A stretch of DNA of 64,000 nt from NCBI GenBank assembly GCA_037367405.1, contig JAZKJV010005760.1:1-64000 (forward strand). The letters are read 5' to 3'. Of the stretch, positions 11,515 to 22,954 are shown one piece after another. The first letter of the stretch is position 1. Every line of letters starts with the position of its first letter. The position numbers and the translations under genes are program-made. The DNA comes from Ottelia alismoides. Lineage: Eukaryota > Streptophyta > Magnoliopsida > Alismatales > Hydrocharitaceae. Below the pieces are notes generated by a model. The model ran no database searches and was not told the DNA's origin. It worked only from the letters and a program-made list of their open reading frames with translations.

Positions 11515-13283
11515 TTAGAGAATAATTTTATAGTTGATAACGTATCTGAACATTGAAACAATATGATAATTAAATATTTTTTAATTATTATGAATAATAT
11601 GATAATTCATATTATTTGGACACATGAGAATGGAGATCCAAGTTAATTAAATATGATTTAATTATCAAAGATATGAATAATGTAGATATCACTATCCATA
11701 AAATATGATTTATAATATATTAGAGAGAGCTAACTGTAATTGGTATTTATGAATTAAATGTTGATCTGAATTGGATTTATATTGGACAATTAACTGTAAA
11801 AGCAATTTACATTTTTTGATGTATGGATATGATTTATAATTTTCAATGGCGTGATTGAAATTATCACAAAATAATTTGAAATTATTTTAATGAATAATTT
11901 TACAATAAAAATTGTTGCAAATTATGGAGGATTATGTGAGATACAAGATCCCCCCACCCTTTTCAATAGGTCACTGAGCCCACATAATTGGAAGAAGGAG
12001 GCCACCGTCCTCTTATGGAGGGTGGACGACCAACCTTGAGTCCTCAATCAAGGTGTCCGTCCACTCCATGATTGAAAGGAGGCTTGCCTCCTTCCTCATC
12101 CATTTATGCTTATTGATTTGTTAAATTATATTGAAGATTCTTCAATATATTTAATTTAATTTAAATTAATAAAATTGTTGTTGCAAATTAAAATACAACA
12201 AAATCATGTCCATTGATTGAAAGCACAAATCAATCTTAATCATCGGATTTATATGCACATGGGTTGTGATCCACAGACATCCAAAATAGTATAAAAGGGA
12301 GGGTAGCCCTAGCCTTTTATTCTCCAAAATAATTACAATAATTAAAGACTCTCTCTCTCTTCCCATTTACACGTCCAACCTCTCTCTCTCTCTCTCTCAA
12401 CATAGTGGCCATCCATTTGCTGACCTAGAGAACCTCGTAGCCACCACGTCGCTGTTGTGATGCCGGATTGTCTACTCATGGATCTATGTCTTCTTCGGTG
12501 TGCCTCGCTCGTGAAGAAGATGTCGGATTTTGTAGGACGAAATCATGAGACTCCAAGCTCGGATCATCAACTTGGATTACAGGAAGCACACATCTCATCC
12601 TCGCGCCCGTGATCTATGTAGGATCGAACTTAAGACATGAGTTCTCTTTCTTTAGAAACGATCACAAATATACTTTAAGAGATATTCCTATAACTCGCTT
12701 GTAATATCGAAGAAACGATTTGAGAAGCATTCTCGAATCATGTGGTTTCATATCTTTAGAAAAACTTAATGTCCATTTCCCCGAGAAACTAGTATGACTA
12801 GTCGCCCTTGATCGCATATGATGCGATCTTCACGCTTCCGTGATGAGCTAATGCCTAAACCCTAGCTTCAAATGTAATGGTTGTTTTTTTCTATGATGCA
12901 TGCATAGCAATTTTGGCACCGACGAATGTTCAATCGAGAAGATGTCACGATTACTTGCTAGATGAGCAGCCAACCCTTTCGATAAGGTTCTCCCTATGAT
13001 CTCGACCTCTGAGTGACTGTGGTAATGGCGGTGAGGATCTAACTACACAACCACAAGAGGAAAGCTTGAGCTGAATTGTCAACAACCGTTTATAATTGTT
13101 CTTTTGGGGATCTTGACGTTCATTTGGTGTTCTCCGTATTTGCTTTTTGTTTTTCTCATTTCACTGAACTCACACACAATGATCAACGTTTGAATGGCAT
13201 GTGTTTTGGCAAGAGTAGTTGCAAAACCTCTTAGCAATAATGACAAACCCATTACACGGAACGTGAGGACCGTTCATTGAACT
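11515..13283 (+). other. Promoter-like region, array copy 1
   Basis: A/T-rich DNA (to about 12150) leads to a plus-strand TATA box (TATAAAAGGG, 12290-12299) followed by a CT-rich leader with microsatellites (about 12351-12360 and 12379-12398). The arrangement resembles the U3-R-U5 of an LTR or a plant promoter plus 5' leader. No downstream coding region is seen before the next unit starts at 13284. Which element it belongs to is unknown. Confidence 0.4.
12290..12299 (+). promoter_or_regulatory. TATA box, array copy 1
   Basis: TATAAAAGGG on the plus strand, about 60 bp upstream of a pyrimidine-rich CT leader. Promoter activity is inferred only from this motif and context. Confidence 0.4.
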
Positions 13284-13335
13284 GGATGAGCAGCCACTAT
13301 GGTGGCACGACTTGACCGATAGTAATGACTCCTAG

Positions 13336-13549
13336 AGCTCGTTTGGTTACCAAGTTACCTCTGGGGTAACTCGATTTACCCCCTGTATTCCTAGGTTATG
13401 CCTAGGTTGGAATTCCATCACAAATCAATATCACATCATATCACGCACATTCTTTATTCTAACCCTCTACAAACCCTCATAACCATCCAAACAATTACTA
13501 TTCATAGCAGGTTACCCCAACCCATCTCAACCCTTAAACCAAACGAGCC
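13336..13549. mobile_element. MITE, array copy 2
   Basis: Same 214 bp MITE as at 6908-7121, with the same flanking CCTAG duplication. It carries the T variant (ATTCTTTATT) shared with copy 3. Confidence 0.75.
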
Positions 13550-13989
13550 CCTAGGCGAAGAATTTTATTTAATTTATGACTTTCCTTTTATTAATTATTT
13601 ATACATTGTTACTTTATGCCCTTTCGAATCTATTAACATTGAAAATGCTTTCTTAAACATCGGTCACATTGACCACCTCTCGCACGACTTTACCGTTGCA
13701 ACTTGACGTTGGGGGAAATGGTGATGGTATATTACAAAAATTCAAGAGGTCACGGACGTAGATGCTATTATTCGACGGATACTTTGCTAGTATTTCATGA
13801 GTCACATAAATTAGAGGATGTTGAGCATCTTAAAACAAATAGGTCAAAAACGGGTAAAACACAAAACACGCAAAAGAGGCCCAAAACCCACCTTTCACAT
13901 ACGAGCTCCGATTTTTATGAAATTAGTATTGTTTTGAAGGTATTTGAATATGTAGTACTTTAAAAGTCAGTATACCTAAATCATACACT

Positions 13990-15730
13990 ATATGGGGAAG
14001 GTACGAGCGTTTTAATCTATCTAGTCTGAGATTGGAGTTTTGTCTCGCAGGCCAATTATTCGAGTTAGTAATTTTTTTGTATTTTTTTCTTTAATATTAT
14101 TAGTGATATTACATAGTGGAGGTGATTTTAGGTCAATTGAAGTTAGCTTGAATAGTTAAAAATGCATGAAGTTGGATGCAATGCGAAGATGATTATGAAT
14201 GCAATTATAAGTGCTAAAATGTAAATATTAATTTTTAATGCATGAATGGTAAAAATGCAGAATAAATGATGAAATGCACCTAATTTCTCGGGAATGAAGC
14301 TCTATTTTTATCTTTTAGTATGATGAATCACAGATTCATCAACCTTTATGCTTAAACCTTGCTCGTCCCCGAGCAACTAAAATGAAACACAAAAGTGAAA
14401 TCTTTTGGGTTCCATACGAAAGTCATGAACAAAAGGTGAAAATGGAGCTAGCCCCGACCAATATTTAATAGTGTGGCGAAACTTCTGTGAGACTTAGGAT
14501 TTTAAAATCAACTGCCCACAAGTTGTACATATCATTGAAACAGATTCGACTTAGAAGTCATCTTAGATCAATCTTTCTCCAAAAGCATATCCCATGAACA
14601 TTGAACAAGTGTCTCATGTGTGTGAAATATTTTAGCTCTCCCCATAAAGGATGCCGGACTACCATGCAAAACTCCCTCTTAGTAACTCGTCCTCGGAGAG
14701 TCAGATATTTCATTCTAAGGTCTGTCGCGCTGTGTTCACAATCAAAAAGGGGGAGAAATTAGAAGAAGGGGAGAAGAACTGGAGGATGACTAGTGTAGTC
14801 ACCTGTCCTTGTGAAGCCGGCCAGTTTAGCCAAGTCTCCACTAAGATCTGCAGGTTTTCTTGAAGCTCGAACCTTTTTGGTCAGATATTTATTTGGTAAT
14901 TTGGCTTCTTTTTGGTATGGAATTTTTGTGACTCTGCATGGATCTTTTTGTGCCCCTACAGATATGGAATCTTTTTTTCCGTACATGGTTTGGGGTCTTA
15001 GAAAAAATTGTGCCCAACTGTCCATCCCTTTTTCGAAGCTTTATTTCAACCCATACTCTGATCTTTAGTTGTCCATGTTACCAGAAAAGAGACCCACACA
15101 GTCTTTCAACACCCCGTATGAGTTGAGCTAAGTGCATAGTGCGAGAGAACAGATTAATTCCCTACTCAAAAGCTATACCCAGAATCAGACGACCAGGTTA
15201 GATACTAATAGTCAAAGGTTGTACATTGTCATGCGGAACTCGAAGAATTAAGCCAAAAGACCTGAAGCTTCTAAAATCCTCTTTCTCGGTGAAGTTCCTC
15301 TGGAAATTAGGTAGATTAAGGCCAAGTCAAGACCACTCTCCACTTCTACTCATAACTCAGTTTAGAACCCAATATCTTTCCACTTTGCATATACTATATA
15401 TGCAAAATGAAATGCAGGTGCATATGAGGTGCGAGATGATTTTTCTTCTTCTTCTTCTTTTGTATGTAAATGCAAAAATGATATGCAAGAAGTTTTTTTT
15501 GTTTTTTTGTTTGCTTTTTTTATTTTTTGTGTGTTTTCTGGCTCCATCCCTGATCATAAGTATTGATCTTGAAAGGACCATAGTGCATTACGCTTTATCT
15601 CTGCAAAAGAGCAACAAGCGAGGCTAAGAACCACCAAAGTGATACACATTAGATAAATATTACAGATATCAAAAAAAATGTTATAATTACAAACACAATG
15701 TAGGGATATTGATGTAACATGCACGAAGGG
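13990..15730 (-). mobile_element. 3' end of a decayed gypsy-type element (array copy 2)
   Basis: Duplicate of 7561-9300. LTR terminus inverted repeat at 14321-14341, then the TTGCTCG/CGAGCAA stem just to the right. No pol domain. Confidence 0.55.
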
Positions 15731-16534
15731 TGCAATCTTGAGTGGAAACTTCCGGCGTCGATTAGGAGGCATCGACTCAAATCGACACTTGAGTTGCCTA
15801 TCAAAACTTATTTTTTCAAATATGTAAACTACATATTGTGATTATTTTAATACCTTTTTTAAAAAAGTCCAGTGAGATTATGAGTGTAAACAAACCAAAC
15901 CTGAGCGAATCTACATGTGTTCGGTTCGGTTCGTTTAGTAAATATACAGTTCCAGATTCAACTCTGTTTGATAAGATGGGAGTCGTGTTCATGTTTAGTT
16001 TGACAGAGATTCGCATGCGTTTGGTTTGATTTGGTTTGTTAAAGGTTCAATTATACACAATAAATTGAATACAACAATTTGCTTCTCATTTTATATTTTT
16101 AAAAATCTCACAAACCCAAGATCAAAGGGTTGAGGTTATCCACTTTCAATATTATGAAAGATTACAAAGAGAAAAAAAGATTTATATTGCATTATTAGAA
16201 AATTTCACATATAACTTAATTTTTTTGAAAGAATATAACTTTTAAATGAACTCTACAAACCATTTTGTACATCAACTGAAATTACTCATGAAAATTAGTA
16301 TCCATGACACGGTTTCTTCTTCTTCTTGTTCTTCTTCTATTGTGTTTGAGGGAGGCTGAATGATGACCTTGACAGAAGCATTCGAAAATAACTTTATCAT
16401 TATGGGAAATGGAAACAAGATGATAAAAATAAAGCCATACCCGAAGTTAGAAAAAAACACAGACCTACGTAGCAGATCAGGAAATTTAAAAGTCAATAAA
16501 AAGTCAAAAATACATAGACCTACTTAACAATCAA

Positions 16535-17943
16535 CTAGTGCTCCGTGCAAAGCACGGGGAGCTAACAATACTATTGATAACATCTATAATGATCGAATAA
16601 GCACAGGGAGTAAGTCCCATTGCTATCTCCTTTTACCATGATGGATAATATAGCATCAAAGAATTTGCTAAATGTACTGAAGGAGTAAATATTTTCACAG
16701 TACGACGAATTGAATTCCCACATAAAAAAAAGGGATATTGTCATCTATACTCATATTACAATACCGCAAATTGAGGCCTGACATGCAAAAAAAGAAGGCA
16801 TATTGTCATTGATACCCATGTATCTCAGTTCCCAACTTGTGAATCTATCTTTATTCTAGACACTACATATACATATTCAGTAATCCACCTTTTTACTATC
16901 ATTGGTGAATCATAGTTGGTGGTGCCAATCCGTATTAATTCTTTGGATCGACATCAATTTAATTTAGTCGATAATTTTTTTTCAGATGACCTATGAACCA
17001 TAAAAAGATTGAAGGATTTCTTGTGTGCGCACTTCTAATAAATGCAAAAAAGCCAACTTCATTTGTGGAAAACATATTCATTTGTGTAACTTAGGTGCTT
17101 ATAATGGACTGCAATCAACAAACTTGCAATCGAGCAATGATCAAGACGCCACTTTAAATTAGATCTACACAAAGATCATGTGCTCCGTGTTTACAATGTT
17201 AGCGGTCAGTCGCACATTACATAAAGAGCACAAAACTATCTGAATGTCATGATCAACATGCTCATAATCAGTTCAGTTTCCCATCATTATGTTTTGTGGC
17301 ATGATCAATAATATGTCAGTTAAGATTCTTGTCACTCTTAAAAAATTGTGTGGATGAAAAAATTTTTTTAGTGCACAACACTCATAGGATTATGGATGGA
17401 TTTCATCCATAAAAAGATTGAACAATTGATTGTGAGTTTGTGTCCACCCTGGAATATTTAGACCAACTGCCGCCTAAAGCATTGGAGTCTCACCGGAAGC
17501 GTTAAGCACAAGTGAGCAACACCAGATTGAGTATCATCCACAACCATCCTCTGCACCGGATCCGATGCTTCCATTGTCATCAACATCTCCATGCGCAATA
17601 CGACTTTGGTTCTCGATCTCCGATAAATACCAATCCTTCTCTCCACACGTACACCCATCGACCTGCAAGCAATCAACAACCAAAGCCACGGTCCAGTCAA
17701 ACCATTGCATCGAGTTACCAACCAAGAATCCGAGCCCCAGTCCGACCAAAACACAACATCAAGCTTCTCCGTGTGTCATCTCTGGCCATCTCCTCATGCA
17801 AATGGGGCAGTAGTTCGATAACATGTGCCAGCGACCTTTCTCAATTTTTAGGGTTACAGGAAAGAGGGATGAAGACGTTTCAGAATGCGTATGAGGTTGA
17901 TGGAATAATTGGGGATGAGGTACAAAAATTATTCTTGAAGGAG
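16535..17943 (-). mobile_element. Helitron fragment, array copy 2 (5' end lost)
   Basis: Duplicate of 10106-11514 with the CTAG 3' terminus at 16535-16538 and adjacent hairpin. It has the same internal deletion and missing 5' end as copy 1, showing that this loss predates the copy 1/copy 2 duplication. Two single-base differences from copy 1 are visible (near 17546 and 17774). Confidence 0.75.
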
Positions 17944-19713
17944 TTAGAGAATAATTTTATAGTTGATAACGTATCTGAACATTGAAACAATATGATAATT
18001 AAATATTTTTTAATTATTATGAATAATATGAATATGATTCATATTATTTGGACACATGAGAATGGAGATCCAAGTTAATTAAATATGATTTAATTATCAA
18101 AGATATGAATAATATAGATATCACTATCCATAAAATATGATTTATAATATATTAGAGAGAGCTAACTGTAATTGGTATTTATGAATTAAATGTTGATCTG
18201 AATTGGATTTATATTGGACAATTAACTGTAAAAGCAATTTACATTTTTTGATGTATGGATATGATTTATAATTTTCAATGGCGTGATTGAAATTATCACA
18301 AAATAATTTGAAATTATTTTAATGAATAATTTTACAATAAAAATTGTTGCAAATTATGGAGGATTATGTGAGATACAAGATCCCCCCACCCTTTTCAATA
18401 GGTCACTGAGCCCACATAATTGGAAGAAGGAGGCCACCGTCCTCTTATGGAGGGTGGACGACCAACCTTGAGTCCTCAATCAAGGTGTCCGTCCACTCCA
18501 TGATTGAAAGGAGGCTTGCCTCCTTCCTCATCCATTTATGCTTATTGATTTGTTAAATTATATTGAAGATTCTTCAATATATTTAATTTAATTTAAATTA
18601 ATAAAATTGTTGTTGCAAATTAAAATACAACAAAATCATGTCCATTGATTGAAAGCACAAATCAATCTTAATCATCGGATTTATATGCACATGGGTTGTG
18701 ATCCACAGACATCCAAAATAGTATAAAAGGGAGGGTAGCCCTAGCCTTTTATTCTCCAAAATAATTACAATAATTAAAGACTCTCTCTCTCTTCCCATTT
18801 ACACGTCCAACCTCTCTCTCTCTCTCTCAACATAGTGGCCATCCATTTGCTGACCTAGAGAACCTCGTAGCCACCACGTCGCTGTTGTGATGCCGGATTG
18901 TCTACTCATGGATCTATGTCTTCTTCGGTGTGCCTCGCTCGTGAAGAAGATGTCGGATTTTGTAGGACGAAATCATGAGACTCCAAGCTCGGATCATCAA
19001 CTTGGATTACAGGAAGCACACATCTCATCCTCGCGCCCGTGATCTATGTAGGATCGAACTTAAGACATGAGTTCTCTTTCTTTAGAAACGATCACAAATA
19101 TACTTTAAGAGATATTCCTATAACTCGCTTGTAATATCGAAGAAACGATTTGAGAAGCATTCTCGAATCATGTGGTTTCATATCTTTAGAAAAACTTAAT
19201 GTCCATTTCCCCGAGAAACTAGTATGACTAGTCGCCCTTGATCGCATATGATGCGATCTTCACGCTTCCGTGATGAGCTAATGCCTAAACCCTAGCTTCA
19301 AATGTAATGGTTGTTTTTTTCTATGATGCATGCATAGCAATTTTGGCACCGACGAATGTTCAATCGAGAAGATGTCACGATTACTTGCTAGATGAGCAGC
19401 CAACCCTTTCGATAAGGTTCTCCCTATGATCTCGACCTCTGAGTGACTGTGGTAATGGCGGTGAGGATCTAACTACACAACCACAAGAGGAAAGCTTGAG
19501 CTGAATTGTCAACAACCGTTTATAATTGTTCTTTTGGGGATCTTGACGTTCATTTGGTGTTCTCCGTATTTGCTTTTTGTTTTTCTCATTTCACTGAACT
19601 CACACACAATGATCAACGTTTGAATGGCATGTGTTTTGGCAAGAGTAGTTGCAAAACCTCTTAGCAATAATGACAAACCCATTACACGGAACGTGAGGAC
19701 CGTTCATTGAACT
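17944..19713 (+). other. Promoter-like region, array copy 2
   Basis: Duplicate of 11515-13283, with a TATA box at 18722-18731 and a shorter CT microsatellite. No gene follows. Confidence 0.4.
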
Positions 19714-19765
19714 GGATGAGCAGCCACTATGGTGGCACGACTTGACCGATAGTAATGACTCCTAG

Positions 19766-19979
19766 AGCTCGTTTGGTTACCAAGTTACCTCTGGGGTAAC
19801 TCGATTTACCCCCTGTATTCCTAGGTTATGCCTAGGTTGGAATTCCATCACAAATCAATATCACATCATATCACGCACATTCTTTATTCTAACCCTCTAC
19901 AAACCCTCATAACCATCCAAACAATTACTATTCATAGCAGGTTACCCCAACCCATCTCAACCCTTAAACCAAACGAGCC
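19766..19979. mobile_element. MITE, array copy 3
   Basis: Same 214 bp MITE with CCTAG duplication; sequence as in copy 2. Confidence 0.75.
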
Positions 19980-20419
19980 CCTAGGCGAAGAATTTTATTT
20001 AATTTATGACTTTCCTTTTATTAATTATTTATACATTGTTACTTTATGCCCTTTCGAATCTATTAACATTGAAAATGCTTTCTTAAACATCGGTCACATT
20101 GACCACCTCTCGCACGACTTTACCGTTGCAACTTGACGTTGGGGGAAATGGTGACGGTATATTGCAAAAATTCAAGAGGTCACGGACGTAGATGCTATTA
20201 TTCGACGGATACTTTGCTAGTATTTCATGAGTCACATAAATTAGAGGATGTTGACCATCTTAAAACAAATAGGTCAAAAACGGGTAAAACACAAAACACG
20301 CAAAAGAGGCCCAAAACCCACCTTTCACATACGAGCTCCGATTTTTATGAAATTAGTATTGTTTTGAAGGTATTTGAATATGTAGTACTTTAAAAGTCAG
20401 TATACCTAAATCATACACT

Positions 20420-22160
20420 GTATGGGGAAGGTACGAGCGTTTTAATCTGTCTAGTCTGAGATTGGAGTTTTGTCTCGCAGGCCAATTATCCGAGTTAGTA
20501 ATTTTTTTGTATTTTTTTCTTTAATATTATTAGTGATATTACATAGTGGATGTGATTTTAGGTCAATTGAAGTTAGCTTGAATAGTTAAAAATGCATGAA
20601 GTTGGATGCAATGCGAAGATGATTATGAATGCAATTATGAGTGCTAAAATGTAAATATTAATTTTTAATGCATGAATGGTAAAAATGCAGAATAAATGAT
20701 GAAATGCACCTAATTTCTCGGGAATGAAGCTCTATTTTTATCTTTTAGTATGATGAATCACAGATTCATCAACCCCCTATGCTTAAACCTTGCTCGTCCC
20801 CGAGCAACTAAAATGAAACACAAAAGTGAAATCTTTTGGGTTCCATACGAAAGTCATGAACAAAAGGTGAAAATGGAGCTAGCTCCGACCTTGGATTAAT
20901 AGTGTGGCGAAACTTCTGTGAGACTTAGGATTTTAAAATCAACAACCCACAAGTTGTACATATCATTGAAACAGATTCGACTTAGAAGTCATCTTAGATC
21001 AATCTTTCCCCAAAAGCATATCCCATGAACATTGAACAAGTGCCTCATGTATGTGAAATATTTTAGCTCTCCCCATAAAGGATGCCGAACTGCCATGCAA
21101 AACTCCGTCTTAGTAACTCGTCCTCGGAGAGTCAGATATTTCATTCTAAGGTCTGTCGCGCTGTGTTCACAATCAAAAAGGGGGAGAAATTAGAAGAAGG
21201 GGAGAAGAACTGGAGGATGACTAGTGTAGTCACCTGTCCTTGTGAAGCCGGCCAGTTTAGCCACGTCTCCACTAAGATCTGCAGGTTTTCTTGAAGCTCG
21301 AACCTTTTTGGTCAGATATTTATTTGGTAATTTGGCTTCTTTTCGGTATGGAATTTTTGTGACTCTGCATGGATCTTTTTGTGCCCCTACAGATATGGAA
21401 TCTTTTTTTCCGTACATGGTTTGGGGTCTTAGAAAAAATTGTGCCCAACTGTCCATACCTTTTCCGAAGCTTTATTTCAACCCATACTCTGATCTTTAGA
21501 TGTCCATGTTACCAGAAAAGAGACCCACACAGTCTTTCAACACCCCATATGAGTTGAGCTAAGTGCATAGTGGGAGAGAACAGATTAATTCCCTACTCAA
21601 AAGCTATACCCAGAATCAGACGACCAGGTTAGATACTAATAGTCAAAGGTTGTACATTGTCATGCGGAACTCGAAGAATTAAGCCAAAAGACCTGAAGCT
21701 TCTAAAATCCTCTTTCTCGGTGAAGTTCCTCTGGAAATTAGGTAGATTAAGGCCAAGTCAAGACCACTCTTCACTTCTACTCATAACTCGGTTTAGAACC
21801 CAATATCTTTCCACTTTGCATATACTATATATGCAAAATGAAATGCAGGTGCATATGAGGTGCGAGATGATTTTTCTTCTTCTTATTCTTTTGTATGCAA
21901 ATGCAAAAATGATATGCAAGAAGTTTTTTTGTTTGCTTTTTTTATTTTTGTGTGTTTTTTGGCTCCATCCCTGATCATAAGTATTGATCTTGAAAGGACC
22001 ATAGTGCATTACGCTTTATCTCTGCAAAAGAGCAACAAGCGAGGCTAAGAACCACCAAAGTGATACACATTAGATAAATATTACAGATATCAAAAAAATG
22101 TTATAATTACAAATACAATGTAGGGATATTGATGTAACATGCACGAAGGGTGCAATCTTG
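20420..22160 (-). mobile_element. 3' end of a decayed gypsy-type element (array copy 3)
   Basis: Diverged copy of 7561-9300. LTR terminus inverted repeat at 20751-20771, followed by CCCCCTATGC where copies 1 and 2 have CCTTTATGC: a small change in the putative polypurine tract. Confidence 0.55.
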
Positions 22161-22954
22161 AGTGGAAACTTCCGGCGTCGATTAGGAGGCATCGACTCAA
22201 ATCGACACTTGAGTTGCCTATCAAAACTTATTTTTTCAAATACGTAAACTACGTATTGTGATTATTTTAATACCTTTTTTAAAAAAGTCCAGTGAGATTA
22301 TGAGTGTAAACAAACCAAACCTGAGCGAATCTACATGTGTTCGGTTCGGTTCGTTTAGTAAATATACAGTTCCAGATTCAACTCTGTTTGATAAGATGGG
22401 AGTCGTGTTCATGTTTAGTTTGACAGAGATTCGCACACGTTTGGTTTGATTTGGTTTTAAAATGGTTCAATTATACACAATAAATTGAATACAACAATTT
22501 GCTTCTCATTTTATATTTTTAAAAATCTCACAAACCCAAGATCAAAGGGTTGAGGCTATCCACTTTCAATATTATGAAAGATTACAAAGAGAAAAAAAAG
22601 ATTTATATTGCATTATTAGAAAATTTCACATATAACTTAATTTTTTTGAAAGAATATAACTTTTAAATGAACTCTACAAACCATTTTGTACATCAACTGA
22701 AATTACTCATGAAAATTAGTATCATGACACGGTTTCTTCTTCTTCTTGTTCTTCTTCTATTGTGTTTGAGGGAGGCTGAATGATGACCTTGACAGAAGCA
22801 TTCGAAAACAACTTTATCATTATGGGAAATGGAAACAAGATGATAAAAATAAAGGCATACCCGAAGTTAGAAAAAAACACAGACCTACGTAGTAGATCAG
22901 GAAATTAAAAAGTCAATAAAAAGTCAAAAATACATAGACCTACTTAACAATCAA

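Larger units (their letters stand above)
6856..13283. repeat. Tandem array unit, copy 1 (about 6.43 kb)
   Basis: First full unit of a direct tandem array; it begins GGATGAGCAGCCAC and ends CGTTCATTGAACT. It contains, in order, a 214 bp MITE, the 158-bp repeat, an LTR end plus 3' region of a gypsy-type element (minus strand), a Helitron fragment (minus strand) and a plus-strand promoter-like region. It differs from copy 2 at only a handful of positions, for example G for A in GGCACGGC near 6876, A for T near 7026, a missing A in the repeat near 7426, and a longer CT microsatellite. No host gene is recognisable in it. Confidence 0.95.
13284..19713. repeat. Tandem array unit, copy 2 (about 6.43 kb)
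   Basis: Second full unit. Its first few hundred bases share variants with copy 3 (GGCACGAC near 13304, ATTCTTTATT near 13452), whereas from about 13724 onward it shares variants with copy 1 (GTGATGGTATATTAC). It is thus a hybrid of copy-3-like and copy-1-like sequence, as expected from unequal crossing over. Differences from copy 1 in the remainder are a few single bases and microsatellite length. Confidence 0.95.

Noticed and set aside
11083..11556. 157-codon plus-strand frame in the Helitron as a host gene
   Set aside because: It reads antisense to the Helitron, continues past its end and is differently broken in copy 3; no family recognised.
13398..13706. 102-codon frame repeated in all three array units
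   Set aside because: It runs through the MITE and its flank; conservation is only because the whole unit is duplicated.
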